Numbered from the stretch's first letter, positions 17,610 through 27,179 are shown. The stretch is DNA of 64,000 nucleotides from Lutimaribacter salitolerans (GCF_042677865.1 NZ_JBHUDD010000160.1:36281-100280), one strand, 5' to 3'. The notes: generated from the sequence alone by a model not told the origin. Numbers and translations are program-made.

Positions 17610-17952
17610 GTCGCGACCAGATAAAGATCAGGACGCAGCACAGGGTGACCGCCTGAATGGCCAGAATTTGCCATCGCAGGCCCAATGCCAAAGAAATGGT
17701 GAACACCACGGCGATGGACAACGTCGCCAAACGCTTGCCCCGCAAGCTTATCGCGCCTCGATCCTGCCAATCGGCGATTGGCGGACCGAAGGTGGGATGC
17801 GCCAGCAGCCAGTGATGCAGTCGCTCGGACGAGCGGGAAAAACAGTACGCTGCCAACAGCATGAAGGGCACCGTGGGCAGCAACGGCAAAACCGCCCCGA
17901 TCAACCCCAGGGCAACCGATAACACCCCAAGACTGGCCCAGACGATGCGCAT
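17599..17952 (-). CDS. YbaN-like inner membrane protein (DUF454)
   Basis: 117-residue protein with two hydrophobic pairs: residues 5-35 with the family-type GAVLPLLPTVPFMLLAAYCFSRSS-like segment, and residues 78-112. A central polar loop carries HPTFGPPIADWQDRGAI. It belongs to the DUF454/YbaN family of unknown function. The start lies four bases after the hemW stop in the same direction, so it is probably the end of the rph-rdgB-hemW operon. Confidence 0.85.
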   Translation of the reverse strand: MRIVWASLGVLSVALGLIGAVLPLLPTVPFMLLAAYCFSRSSERLHHWLLAHPTFGPPIADWQDRGAISLRGKRLATLSIAVVFTISLALGLRWQILAIQAVTLCCVLIFIWSRPSA

Positions 17953-17955
17953 GAT

Positions 17956-19113
17956 CTAATCCGTCAATAGCTGCTCAAGCACCGCATTCAGAACCATCCG
18001 CCCCTGCGGCGTGACGCGCAGATGGATGGAGCCATGATCGATCATGCCCAGATCCATCAAATAGCGTAGTTTGGCCTCGGGCAAAGCGTGACCCGCCAGC
18101 GCCTCGTATCTGCGCGGATCTATGCCATCGGTCAGGCGCAGGCCCATCAGCAGAAACTCGACCGCCTGATCTTCGCGGGGCAGGGCGGTCAGCGCCTCGT
18201 CAGCGTTGCCCGCTTCGGCCTGCGCCAGCCATTTGCCCGGCATGCGCCATTGTTCGGTCGCGTGGCGCTGACCATTCAGGGTCAACCGCCCATGGGCTCC
18301 GGGGCCGATCCCAAGGTAATCGCCATAGCGCCAATAGAGACTGTTATGCCGCGACTCTGCACCGGGCAGCGCATGGTTCGACACTTCATAGGCCGGCATG
18401 CCTGCCGCGTCACAGATTTCCTGCGTCGCCTGATACATGTCTGCCGACAGGTCATCGGGCGGTAACCCGCGCAGCTTGCCCGCGTTATAACGGTCGCCAA
18501 AGGCGGTGCCCTGCTCGATGGTCAGTTGATACAGTGACAGGTGATCCACCGCCATCGACAGCGCCTGACGCAGTTCATCCTGCCAGTCGGACAGCGTCTG
18601 ATCCTGCCGGGCATAGATCAGGTCAAAGCTGACGCGATCGAATTGCGCCCGCGCGATGTCAAAGGCGGCGCGGGCTTCTTCAACCGTGTGAATACGGCCC
18701 AACCGAACCAGGTCGCGGTTGTTCAAGGCCTGAATCCCCATCGACACGCGGCTGACGCCTGCCTGCGCGTAACCGGCAAAGCGCCCCGCCTCGACCGAGC
18801 CGGGGTTTGCCTCCAGCGTCACTTCCATGTCGTTGGCGGTGGGCCAGTGATGCCGGATACGGCCCAGTATACCCCCCACCACATCCGGGTTCATCAGGCT
18901 GGGCGTGCCACCACCAAAGAAAACCGACGTCAGAACCCGCCCCGGCACCATCGCAGCCAGCCGGTCGATCTCGGCAATATAGGCTCTAAGCCAGCGGGAT
19001 TGATCGATTTCACGTGAAACATGGCTGTTGAAGTCGCAATAGGGGCATTTGGCCTGACAAAAGGGCCAATGCAGATACAGGCCAAAGCCACCGTTCTGCC
19101 AATCCTCAGTCAA
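17956..19113 (-). CDS. hemW: HemW, radical SAM heme chaperone
   Basis: Radical SAM protein of the HemN-like family that transfers heme to target proteins; often mis-named coproporphyrinogen oxidase. The 385 residues carry the 4Fe-4S motif CQAKCPYC (C19, C23, C26), FFGGGTPSLM, and TLEANPGSVEAGRF. The HemW signature lacks the extra cysteine residue of true HemN (CxxxCxxCxC); here the residue after CPYC is DF, as expected. A parS-like site encodes HVSRE at residues 31-35. Overlaps rdgB by eight bases. Confidence 0.92.
   Translation of the reverse strand: MTEDWQNGGFGLYLHWPFCQAKCPYCDFNSHVSREIDQSRWLRAYIAEIDRLAAMVPGRVLTSVFFGGGTPSLMNPDVVGGILGRIRHHWPTANDMEVTLEANPGSVEAGRFAGYAQAGVSRVSMGIQALNNRDLVRLGRIHTVEEARAAFDIARAQFDRVSFDLIYARQDQTLSDWQDELRQALSMAVDHLSLYQLTIEQGTAFGDRYNAGKLRGLPPDDLSADMYQATQEICDAAGMPAYEVSNHALPGAESRHNSLYWRYGDYLGIGPGAHGRLTLNGQRHATEQWRMPGKWLAQAEAGNADEALTALPREDQAVEFLLMGLRLTDGIDPRRYEALAGHALPEAKLRYLMDLGMIDHGSIHLRVTPQGRMVLNAVLEQLLTD
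19006..19021. promoter_or_regulatory. parS-like site 3, two mismatches
   Basis: GATTTCACGTGAAACA matches 14 of 16 parS bases; both mismatches are at the left end. It lies inside hemW, 1.4 kb past parB. The core TTTCACGTGAAA is intact, but the altered outer bases should weaken ParB binding. Confidence 0.6.
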
Positions 19114-19717
19114 AACAACCCGCTACCAGCTTGGCAAAGGCATCCGCGCGGTGGCTGATGCGGTTTTTTTCCCAACGGTCCATCTCGCCAAAGGTCACGT
19201 CATACCCGTCCGGCACAAAGATCGGATCATACCCGTGCCCCTGATCGCCGCGCATGGGCCAGACGACGCGCCCGGCCATGACACCTGGGAATACCTCATC
19301 ATGGCCATCGGGCCACGCCAGAACCAGCGTGCAGCAAAACCGCGCGGTCCAGGGTTCAGGCGCGCCGCTGGCCTGCAACGCGTCATGGGCGCGGATCATC
19401 GCCATGACGAAATCGCGACCCGTCTCTGTTTCGGCCCAATCGGCGGTATAGACGCCGGGCGCGCCGTCCAGCGCATCAATCTCGATGCCGCTGTCATCGG
19501 ACAGGGCGGGCAGTCCGGTGGCTTGCGCCGCGGCATGGGCCTTGATCCGGGCATTCTCGACGAAGGTCGTGCCATCCTCGACCGGTTCGGGCAGGTCCAT
19601 GTCGGCAGCGCCCGCCACCGACACGCCAAAAGGCTCCAGCAAGGCGGAAATCTCTTCCAGCTTGCCATTGTTGTGGGTGGCGACCAGCAGGCGGTCGCCC
19701 TGAAACCGCCGGGTCAT
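19106..19717 (-). CDS. rdgB: RdgB/HAM1-type XTP/dITP pyrophosphatase
   Basis: Removes hypoxanthine and xanthine nucleoside triphosphates from the pool. The 203 residues show the substrate motif LVATHNNGKLEEI near the N-terminus, the catalytic segment ALSDDSGIEIDALDG, and GYDPIFVPDGYDVTFGEM. Length is normal for the family. Overlaps rph upstream by four bases and hemW downstream by eight, within the leftward rph-rdgB-hemW operon. Confidence 0.96.
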   Translation of the reverse strand: MTRRFQGDRLLVATHNNGKLEEISALLEPFGVSVAGAADMDLPEPVEDGTTFVENARIKAHAAAQATGLPALSDDSGIEIDALDGAPGVYTADWAETETGRDFVMAMIRAHDALQASGAPEPWTARFCCTLVLAWPDGHDEVFPGVMAGRVVWPMRGDQGHGYDPIFVPDGYDVTFGEMDRWEKNRISHRADAFAKLVAGCFD

Positions 19718-20427
19718 CCCACCGCCGCCAGTTGCGCCGCGACCAGTTCGGACACGCCTTTTTCGGCCAGATCCAGCAGTTCGTTCATCTGCGCGCGCGA
19801 ATAGGTGGCACCCTCGGCGCTCATCTGCACCTCGATCAGGCGGCCATCGGCCAGCATAATGAAATTGCCGTCAACGCCGGCCTCGGAATCCTCGGGGTAA
19901 TCCAGATCCAGCACCGGCTGCCCCGCATAGATGCCGCAGGACACCGCAGCGACCGGCGAGATCAGCGGATCAGAAATGACATCGCCCGCTTTCATCAGCT
20001 TGTTGACCGCCAGTTTCAACGCGACCCAGCCGCCGGTGATCGACGCGCAGCGCGTGCCGCCATCGGCCTGAATCACATCGCAATCCACGGTGATCTGCTT
20101 TTCCCCCAGCGCCACGCGATCCACCCCCGCCCGCAGAGAGCGCCCGATCAGCCGCTGAATCTCTACCGTGCGGCCGCCTTGCTTGCCCGCTGTCGCCTCG
20201 CGCCGCATCCGGCTGGTGGTCGACCGGGGCAACATGCCGTATTCCGCCGTGACCCAGCCCAGCCCCGATCCCTTGATAAAGGGCGGCACGCGGTCCTCGA
20301 TCGTCGCGGTGCACAGCACATGGGTGTCGCCCATGCGGATCATGCAAGACCCCTCGGCGTGTTTCGTGACCCCGGTTTCGATTGAAACCGGACGCATTTC
20401 GCTTAACTGTCTTCCAGACGGGCGCAT
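19714..20427 (-). CDS. rph: ribonuclease PH
   Basis: Phosphorolytic 3'-5' exoribonuclease that trims tRNA and other RNA 3' ends. The 237 residues match the family from RPSGRQLSEMRPV through GSCMIRMGDTHVLCTA, the EIQRLIGRSLRAGVD segment and the phosphate-binding-type region CDVIQADGGTRCASITG, to DLDYPEDSEAGVDGNF. First gene of a leftward operon, divergent from hrcA across 112 bases, an arrangement common in alphaproteobacteria. Confidence 0.97.
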   Translation of the reverse strand: MRPSGRQLSEMRPVSIETGVTKHAEGSCMIRMGDTHVLCTATIEDRVPPFIKGSGLGWVTAEYGMLPRSTTSRMRREATAGKQGGRTVEIQRLIGRSLRAGVDRVALGEKQITVDCDVIQADGGTRCASITGGWVALKLAVNKLMKAGDVISDPLISPVAAVSCGIYAGQPVLDLDYPEDSEAGVDGNFIMLADGRLIEVQMSAEGATYSRAQMNELLDLAEKGVSELVAAQLAAVG

Positions 20428-20487
20428 GGTGTCTCCTCACTTTGCCCCTGTGGGATACAGGCGCGGCGGGCCAATACGCAACCCCGA

Positions 20488-20515
20488 TTGACCTTTGGGG
20501 CAACTGCCCTTTAAT
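20488..20515 (+). promoter_or_regulatory. candidate sigma-70-type promoter for hrcA-grpE
   Basis: TTGACC, 16 bases, TTTAAT, ending 24 bases before the hrcA ATG. No CIRCE operator (TTAGCACTC-N9-GAGTGCTAA) is visible here, so autoregulation by HrcA at this promoter is not supported. Confidence 0.4.
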
Positions 20516-20539
20516 GGCCTCTTGGCTGAAGGTGCGATC

Positions 20540-21610
20540 ATGCAGGACGACAGCAACATACTGGCAGAAATGAACGACCGCTCGCGCGAGGTGTTTCGCC
20601 GCGTGGTCGAAGGATATCTGGAAAGCGGCGACCCCGTGGGCAGCCGCACCCTGACCCGCAGCATGAGCGAAAAGGTCAGCGCAGCCACCGTGCGCAATGT
20701 CATGCAAGACCTTGAATACATGGGTCTTTTGGGCAGCCCCCATGTCAGCGCCGGGCGCGTGCCAACGCAGCTTGGCCTGCGCATGTTCGTCGATGGGCTG
20801 CTTGAGGTGCGCGATCTTGACGCCGCCGACCGCCAGAAGATCGACGAGACCGCAGGCAGCAACAGCGATGACGTGGGCGGGCTGCTGGATCGGGTCAGCA
20901 CCGCGCTGTCGGGGGTGACCCATGGCGCGTCCCTGGTTCTGGCCCCCAAGCACGAGGCCCCGATCAAGCATGTCGAATTCGTCAGCCTTGCCCCCGACCG
21001 CGCGTTGGTGGTGCTGGTGTTTGGCGACGGTCATGTGGAAAATCGCCTGTTCACTCCGCCGCTGGGCCAAACGCCCGCCTCGATGCGCGAGGCCGGGAAC
21101 TTCCTGAACGCCTTGGCCGAGGGGCGCACGCTGTCGGAACTGCGCGCGGTGATCCGGTCCGAGATCTCGAAAAGGCGTCAGGAAATTGACGTGCTGGCGC
21201 GTGACATGGTCGAATCCGGGCTGGCCGTCTGGGAAAACCCCGGCGAGCAGGGCGAGCGTCTGATTGTGCGCGGCCGGTCGAATCTGTTGTCGGATGACAC
21301 CTCCGAGGCCGATCTCGAGGTGATCCGCAGCTTGTTCGACGACCTGGAACGCAAACGTGATATCGCCGAATTCCTTGAACTGGCCGAGGATGGCGAGGGT
21401 GTGCGCATTTTTATCGGGTCGGAAAGCAAACTTTTCTCACTTTCGGGTTCATCTTTGGTGGTCTCTCCATATATGAACGCAGACCGAAAGATCGTGGGCG
21501 CAGTGGGTGTGATCGGCCCGACGCGCCTGAATTATGGACGGATCGTGCCGATTGTGGATTACACGGCGCAGCTGGTTGGAAAGATCATTTCCGACCGCAA
21601 TCAGAGGTGA
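20540..21610 (+). CDS. hrcA: HrcA, heat-shock transcriptional repressor
   Basis: Repressor of groES-groEL and related operons through CIRCE operators. The 356 residues contain the N-terminal winged helix with VVEGYLESGDPVGSRTL and SAATVRNVMQDLEYMGLL, a central GAF-like domain, and the C-terminal IFIGSES / GPTRLNYGRIVPIVDY segments typical of the family. The ATG at 20540 follows GAAGGTG; an in-frame ATG at 20495 would add 15 residues and lie across the predicted promoter. grpE follows after three bases. Confidence 0.96.
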   Translation: MQDDSNILAEMNDRSREVFRRVVEGYLESGDPVGSRTLTRSMSEKVSAATVRNVMQDLEYMGLLGSPHVSAGRVPTQLGLRMFVDGLLEVRDLDAADRQKIDETAGSNSDDVGGLLDRVSTALSGVTHGASLVLAPKHEAPIKHVEFVSLAPDRALVVLVFGDGHVENRLFTPPLGQTPASMREAGNFLNALAEGRTLSELRAVIRSEISKRRQEIDVLARDMVESGLAVWENPGEQGERLIVRGRSNLLSDDTSEADLEVIRSLFDDLERKRDIAEFLELAEDGEGVRIFIGSESKLFSLSGSSLVVSPYMNADRKIVGAVGVIGPTRLNYGRIVPIVDYTAQLVGKIISDRNQR

Positions 21611-21613
21611 AAA

Positions 21614-22177
21614 ATGGCACAGCGCAGCGAAGACGAATTCCTGGACGACATCGAAAAGGCCGAGGCCGAAGAGCAGGAAAACGAAGCCGAAGACTATTCT
21701 GACGAGGCGATCGAACTCGACAGCTTGCGCGCCGAGCGGGACGAGTTGAAAGACAAGTGGATGCGCGCCCTTGCCGATGCGGAAAACTCGCGCAAGCGTG
21801 CCGACAAGGATCGGCGCGAGGCCGAGCAGTATGGCGGTTCGAAATTCGCGCGCGACATGCTGCCGGTCTATGACAACCTCAAGCGCGCGCTTGAAGTCGC
21901 GACCGAGGAACAGCGCCAGTCCTTCGGCCCGCTGCTGGAAGGGGTCGAGCTGACCCTGCGCGAACTGGTCAACGTGTTCCAGAAGCACGGGATCGAGCGT
22001 ATCACCCCCGCCGAGGGCGACATATTCGACCCACAACTGCACCAGGCCATGTTCGAGGCCCCGGTGCCCGGCACCAAGGCCGGTCAGATTATTCAGGTTT
22101 CCGGCGAAGGCTTCATGCTTTACGATCGCCTGCTGCGCCCGGCACAGGTGGGCGTGTCGTCCAACACCGGCGAATAA
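21614..22177 (+). CDS. grpE: GrpE, DnaK nucleotide exchange factor
   Basis: Releases ADP from DnaK and acts as a thermosensor. The 187 residues start with an acidic region (about residues 6-40), followed by a long helix rich in E, R and K (RALADAENSRKRADKDRREA), the four-helix bundle, and the beta domain with GIERITPAEGDIFDPQLHQAM and SGEGFMLYDRLLRPAQVGVS. It is three bases after hrcA. Its last 58 bases overlap the convergent mutS 3' end. Confidence 0.96.
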   Translation: MAQRSEDEFLDDIEKAEAEEQENEAEDYSDEAIELDSLRAERDELKDKWMRALADAENSRKRADKDRREAEQYGGSKFARDMLPVYDNLKRALEVATEEQRQSFGPLLEGVELTLRELVNVFQKHGIERITPAEGDIFDPQLHQAMFEAPVPGTKAGQIIQVSGEGFMLYDRLLRPAQVGVSSNTGE

Positions 22178-24789
22178 TCCAGCATCCCGCGCAGGTCATA
22201 CAGCATCTGCAACGCCTCGCGCGGGCTCAGCTCATCCGGGCTGATCCCGCGCAACGCCTCTTCGACGCCTGATTTCGGCGGCTTTGCCGGAGCGGGCGGC
22301 GGCGCGGCCGCGAACAGCGGCAGATCGTCGATCAGCGCCTTGGGCTTCACGCCGCCCATCCGTTCGCCTTGTTCCAGCGCATCCAGCACCACGCGCGCCC
22401 GGGCCACCACGCTGTCGGGCAACCCCGCCAGCTTGGCCACCTGCACGCCATAGGATCGGTCGGCGGCGCCCTTGCGCACCTCGTGCAGGAAAATCACGTC
22501 GCCGTCATGTTCGCGCACGGTCACGGTGGCGTTTGCCACCCGCTCCAGCTTGCCCGCCAGTTGCGTCAATTCATGGTAATGCGTGGCAAACAGCGCGCGG
22601 CAGCGGTTCATGCCGTGCAGATGCTCCAACGTGGCCCAGGCAATCGATAGCCCGTCATAAGTGGCCGTGCCGCGCCCGATTTCGTCCAGGATCACCAGCG
22701 CATGAGCATCCGCCTGATTCAGGATCGCGGCAGTTTCGACCATTTCCACCATGAACGTAGACCGCCCGCGCGCCAGATCGTCGGACGCGCCAACCCGGCT
22801 GAACAACTGGCTCACCATGCCGATATGCGCCGAGGTTGCGGGCACGAAACTACCCGCCTGCGCCAGCAGCGCGATCAGCGCGTTCTGCCGCAGAAAGGTG
22901 GATTTACCGGCCATGTTCGGACCGGTCAGCAGCCAGATGTCGGCACCGACCCCCAGCGCGCAATCATTGGCGATGAACGGATCGCCCCCCTGTTTGCGCA
23001 GGGATCGTTCCACGACCGGATGCCGCCCGCCCTCGATCACCAGCGCGCGGCTGCCATCCACACGCGGGCGGCACCAGTTCTCACCTGTGGCCAGGTCTGA
23101 CAGCGCGGTTGTCAGGTCGATCTCGGCCAAGGCGCGGGCGGTCTGGGCCAGCGGCGCGGCGCGGTCCAGAATTTCGGCTTTCAGGGCATCATAGAGCCGC
23201 TTTTCAATCTCGATCGCCCGCCCCCCCGCATTCAGGATGCGGGTTTCCATCTGTGACAGCTCGACCGTGGTAAACCGCACCTGATTGGCCGTGGTCTGGC
23301 GATGCTTGAACCGGTCATCGGCGTGCATCTTGTCGGCATGGGTCGCCGTCACCTCGACGAAATAGCCCAGCACGTTGTTATGCTTGATCTTCAGCGACGA
23401 AATGCCGGTGTCCTGCTGATACTGTGCCTGCATTCCGGCGATCACGCTGCGACCCTCGTCGCGCAACTGGCGCATCTCGTCCAGTTCGGCATCGTAACCG
23501 GCCGCGATGAAACCGCCATCGCGGGCCAGCAGCGGTGGTTCCGCCACCAGCGCCTGATCCAGCAGATCGTGCAGCGCGTCGTGGCCGAACAGGCTCTGTT
23601 TCGCCTGCAACAGCAGATCGGGCATGTCATCGGGCAGCAGCGCGGCAATAGCCGCCGCCTGTTCCAGCCCGCCGCGAATGCCGGTCAGGTCGCGCGGTCC
23701 GCCACGATCCAGCCCCAGCCGCGACAGCGCGCGGTCCAGATCGGGCACCCGTCGGAGCGCCGCGCGCAGATCGGCGGACAATCGACCCTGATCCACCGCG
23801 AATTGCACTGAGTCCAGCCGCGCCTGCACCACGTCCAGCACCCGTGACGGGCTGGACAGCCGACGCTCCAGCAGCCGCGCGCCCCCTGCGGTCAGCGTGC
23901 GATCCACCGCAGCCAGCAACGAGCCGGCCCGCCCGCCGTTCATCCCGTGGGTGATCTCCAGATTGCGGCGCGTCGCGGCGTCGATCTGCATCACCCGTGC
24001 CTCGGCCTCGCGCACGGGCGTGCGCAGCAACGGCAGTTTGCCCTTTTGCGTGATCTCCAGGTACTCGACGATGGCACCCATCGCCGACACCTCGGCGCGC
24101 GAAAACGCGCCGAAGGCATCCAGCGATCCGACCTTGAACAGGGCGCACAACCGCTTTTCCGCGCCCTGGCTGTCAAAGGCCGCTCGACCCAGCGGCGTCA
24201 TCGCGGCGCCCGAGTCAGTGACTGTTTCGGCCAGATCCGCCTCTTGCCCCTCTGCCACGATCAGTTCGGACGGCACCAGCCGCGCCAGTTCCGGCCCCAG
24301 CCGCACCGGCGTCAGGGGCATCACGTGAAACTCGCCCGTGGAAATATCCGCCCAGGCCAGCGCGCTGTCATCGCGCAGCGTGATGAAGGCCGCCAGATAA
24401 TTGTGCCGACGCGCCTCAAGCAGCGACTCTTCGGTCAGGGTGCCGGGGGTGACCAGCCGCACCACATCGCGCCGCACCACCGATTTCGACCCGCGTTTCT
24501 TTGCCGCCTCGGGGCTTTCCATCTGTTCGCAAACGGCCACCCGAAACCCCTTGCGGATCAGGGTCAGCAGATAGCCCTCGGCCGAATGGACCGGCACGCC
24601 ACACATCGGAATGTCCTGTTCCAGATGCTTGCCGCGTTTCGTCAGGGCAATATCCAGCGCCTCGGCGGCGGCCACGGCATCGTCGAAGAACAGCTCGTAA
24701 AAATCGCCCATGCGATAGAACAGCAGGGCGTCGGGGTACTGCGCCTTGATCTCAAGATATTGCGCCATCATTGGCGTGACATTCGACAT
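22120..24789 (-). CDS. mutS: MutS, DNA mismatch recognition ATPase
   Basis: Recognises mismatches and small loops and recruits MutL. The 889 residues include the mismatch-wedge F30-x-E32 in GDFYELF, the connector and lever domains, the P-loop GPNMAGKS (residues 623-630), the LVILDEIGRGTATYDGLSIA Walker B region and FATHYHEL. The ATG at 24789 gives the expected N-terminus; upstream sequence in frame is not family-like. The last 20 or so residues are encoded opposite the grpE 3' end and extend beyond the usual MutS end. Confidence 0.97.
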   Translation of the reverse strand: MSNVTPMMAQYLEIKAQYPDALLFYRMGDFYELFFDDAVAAAEALDIALTKRGKHLEQDIPMCGVPVHSAEGYLLTLIRKGFRVAVCEQMESPEAAKKRGSKSVVRRDVVRLVTPGTLTEESLLEARRHNYLAAFITLRDDSALAWADISTGEFHVMPLTPVRLGPELARLVPSELIVAEGQEADLAETVTDSGAAMTPLGRAAFDSQGAEKRLCALFKVGSLDAFGAFSRAEVSAMGAIVEYLEITQKGKLPLLRTPVREAEARVMQIDAATRRNLEITHGMNGGRAGSLLAAVDRTLTAGGARLLERRLSSPSRVLDVVQARLDSVQFAVDQGRLSADLRAALRRVPDLDRALSRLGLDRGGPRDLTGIRGGLEQAAAIAALLPDDMPDLLLQAKQSLFGHDALHDLLDQALVAEPPLLARDGGFIAAGYDAELDEMRQLRDEGRSVIAGMQAQYQQDTGISSLKIKHNNVLGYFVEVTATHADKMHADDRFKHRQTTANQVRFTTVELSQMETRILNAGGRAIEIEKRLYDALKAEILDRAAPLAQTARALAEIDLTTALSDLATGENWCRPRVDGSRALVIEGGRHPVVERSLRKQGGDPFIANDCALGVGADIWLLTGPNMAGKSTFLRQNALIALLAQAGSFVPATSAHIGMVSQLFSRVGASDDLARGRSTFMVEMVETAAILNQADAHALVILDEIGRGTATYDGLSIAWATLEHLHGMNRCRALFATHYHELTQLAGKLERVANATVTVREHDGDVIFLHEVRKGAADRSYGVQVAKLAGLPDSVVARARVVLDALEQGERMGGVKPKALIDDLPLFAAAPPPAPAKPPKSGVEEALRGISPDELSPREALQMLYDLRGMLDYSPVLDDTPTCAGRSRRS

Positions 24790-24922
24790 GCAGTTCCCCG
24801 TGGTTCGGTGTGACCTTACAAATGCGGCTGCCTGCCTCCAAGCCCGAATTGGCGCAAAACCTTGAGGCAGGGCATCACCCAAGGTAAGAGGCTGAAACCC
24901 TTGATCTGAAGGCCGCTGCATA

Positions 24923-27178
24923 ATGACAAAAAACCGCATCACCCGCGAAGAGGCGCGTGCCTTTCACCTCGAACCCACCCCTGGCAAGTGGGAGGTGAAC
25001 GCAACCGTCCCCATGACCACACAGCGCGATCTGTCGCTGGCCTATTCGCCGGGCGTTGCAGTCCCGTGCGAGGATATCGCGGCCAACCCCGAACTTGCCT
25101 ATGACTACACCAACAAGGGCAACCTTGTGGCGGTGATTTCCAACGGCACGGCGGTCCTGGGTCTGGGCAATCTGGGTGCGTTGGGCTCGAAGCCGGTGAT
25201 GGAGGGCAAGGCGGTTCTGTTCAAACGCTTTGCCGATGTGAACAGCATCGACATCGAACTGGATACCGAAGACGTCGATGCGTTCTGCAACGCGGTGCGG
25301 CTGATGGGGCCGACATTCGGCGGCATCAACCTCGAAGATATCAAGGCGCCTGAATGTTTCATCATCGAACAGCGCCTGAAAGAGGAAATGGATATCCCCG
25401 TTTTCCACGACGACCAGCACGGCACCGCGGTGATCTGCGCCGCCGGTCTGATCAACGCGCTGCATATCTCGGGGAAAAAGATCGAGGATGTGAAGATCGT
25501 GCTGAACGGGGCAGGGGCCGCCGGGATCGCCTGTATCGAACTTCTCAAGCGCATGGGCGCGCGGCATGAAAACTGCATCGTCTGCGACACCAAGGGCGTG
25601 ATCTATCAGGGCCGCACCGACGGCATGAACCAGTGGAAATCGGCCCATGCCGTCACCACCGAGGCGAGAACGCTGGAAGAGGTGATGGTGGGCGCCGACG
25701 TGTTTCTGGGCGTGTCGGTCAAGGGTGCCGTGACGCCCGACATGGTCGCCAGCATGGGCGACAACCCGGTGATCTTTGCCATGGCCAACCCCGACCCCGA
25801 AATTACCCCGGAAGAAGCGCATGAGGTTCGTCAGGATGCCATCGTCGCCACCGGACGCAGCGATTATCCCAACCAGGTCAACAACGTCCTTGGCTTTCCC
25901 TACCTGTTTCGCGGTGCGCTGGATATCCACGCCCGCGCCATCAACGACGAGATGAAGATCGCCTGCGCTGAGGCGCTGGCCGAACTTGCCCGCGAGGATG
26001 TGCCGGACGAGGTTGCAATCGCCTATGGCCGCAAGCTGACGTTCGGACGCGACTACATCATCCCCACGCCGTTCGATCCGCGCCTGATCCACCGGATTCC
26101 GCCCGCCGTTGCCCGTGCGGGGATGAACACCGGGGCCGCGCGCAGGCCGATCATCGACATGGACGCCTATGAACTGGGCCTGAAATCGCGCATGGACCCG
26201 ACGGCCAGCATCCTGCGCGGCATCAACCTGCGTGCCCGCAACGCGCAGGCCCGCATGATCTTTGCCGAAGGCGACGACATCCGCGTCCTGCGCGCCGCCG
26301 TGATGTACCAGCGGCAGGGGCTGGGCAAGGCGCTGGTTGTCGGCCGGGAAAGCGACGTGAAGGAAAAGCTCGAGGCCGCAGGCCTGGGCGATGCCGTGCG
26401 CGAGCTTGAGGTGGTGAACGCCGCCAACACTCGGCACCTGGAAACGTACAAGGAGTTTCTCTACGAGCGCCTGCAACGCAAGGGCCATGACCGACACGAC
26501 ATCAACCGGCTGGCCGGGCGTGATCGCCACGTGTTTTCGGCCCTGATGCTGGCGCACGGGCATGGCGACGGGATGATCACCGGCGCGACCCGCAAATCCG
26601 CCCATGTGATGGAGCTTATCAACCACGTCTTTGACGCCGATGCCGACCATGGGGCCGCGGGCATCACCGCGCTGCTGCACAAGGGGCGCATCGTTCTGAT
26701 CGCCGACACGCTGGTGCACGAATGGCCTGATCAGGAGGATCTTGCCAATATCGCCTGTCGCGCGGCAGACGTGGCCCGTCATCTGGGGCTTGAGCCGCGC
26801 GTGGCCTTCGTGTCGTTTTCTACCTTCGGCTATCCAAGGTCCGAGCGCGCCGAAAAGATGCACCTTGCCCCGCAGGTGCTGGAGCGCCGCGGCGTCGATT
26901 TCGAGTTCGAGGGCGAGATGACGGTCGATGTGGCCCTGAACCCCAAGGCGCAGGCCAGCTTCCCGTTCCAGCGCCTGTCGGGCCCGGCCAACATCCTTGT
27001 GGTGCCCGCGCGGCACTCGGCCTCGATCTCGGTCAAGTTGATGCAGGAAATGGCCGGGGCCACGGTGATCGGGCCGATCCTGTCGGGCATCGGCGCGTCG
27101 ATCCAGATCTGTTCGTCCAACGCCACGGCCACCGACATCCTGAACATGGCGGTGCTGGCCTCGTGCAAGGTGGGGTAG
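24923..27178 (+). CDS. maeB: NADP-type malic enzyme with C-terminal phosphotransacetylase-like domain
   Basis: Oxidative decarboxylation of malate to pyruvate. Of the 751 residues, about 1-430 form the malic enzyme part, with SLAYSPGVAVPCEDIA, FHDDQHGTAV and the dinucleotide loop NGAGAAGIACIE. Residues 440-750 resemble phosphotransacetylase, including GMITGATRKSAHVM and GPANILVVPARHSASIS. That second domain is regulatory and generally inactive in this MaeB/TME class. Divergent from mutS across 133 bases. A sugar-kinase gene starts one base after its stop and is likely cotranscribed. Confidence 0.95.
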   Translation: MTKNRITREEARAFHLEPTPGKWEVNATVPMTTQRDLSLAYSPGVAVPCEDIAANPELAYDYTNKGNLVAVISNGTAVLGLGNLGALGSKPVMEGKAVLFKRFADVNSIDIELDTEDVDAFCNAVRLMGPTFGGINLEDIKAPECFIIEQRLKEEMDIPVFHDDQHGTAVICAAGLINALHISGKKIEDVKIVLNGAGAAGIACIELLKRMGARHENCIVCDTKGVIYQGRTDGMNQWKSAHAVTTEARTLEEVMVGADVFLGVSVKGAVTPDMVASMGDNPVIFAMANPDPEITPEEAHEVRQDAIVATGRSDYPNQVNNVLGFPYLFRGALDIHARAINDEMKIACAEALAELAREDVPDEVAIAYGRKLTFGRDYIIPTPFDPRLIHRIPPAVARAGMNTGAARRPIIDMDAYELGLKSRMDPTASILRGINLRARNAQARMIFAEGDDIRVLRAAVMYQRQGLGKALVVGRESDVKEKLEAAGLGDAVRELEVVNAANTRHLETYKEFLYERLQRKGHDRHDINRLAGRDRHVFSALMLAHGHGDGMITGATRKSAHVMELINHVFDADADHGAAGITALLHKGRIVLIADTLVHEWPDQEDLANIACRAADVARHLGLEPRVAFVSFSTFGYPRSERAEKMHLAPQVLERRGVDFEFEGEMTVDVALNPKAQASFPFQRLSGPANILVVPARHSASISVKLMQEMAGATVIGPILSGIGASIQICSSNATATDILNMAVLASCKVG

Positions 27179-27179
27179 G

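Noticed and set aside
20428..20539. CIRCE operator before hrcA
   Set aside because: No TTAGCACTC-N9-GAGTGCTAA or close variant is present in the gap.
24317..24332. Fourth parS-like sequence in mutS (TCACGTGAAAC core)
   Set aside because: Only 12 of 16 positions match and the left arm is lost; too weak to call.
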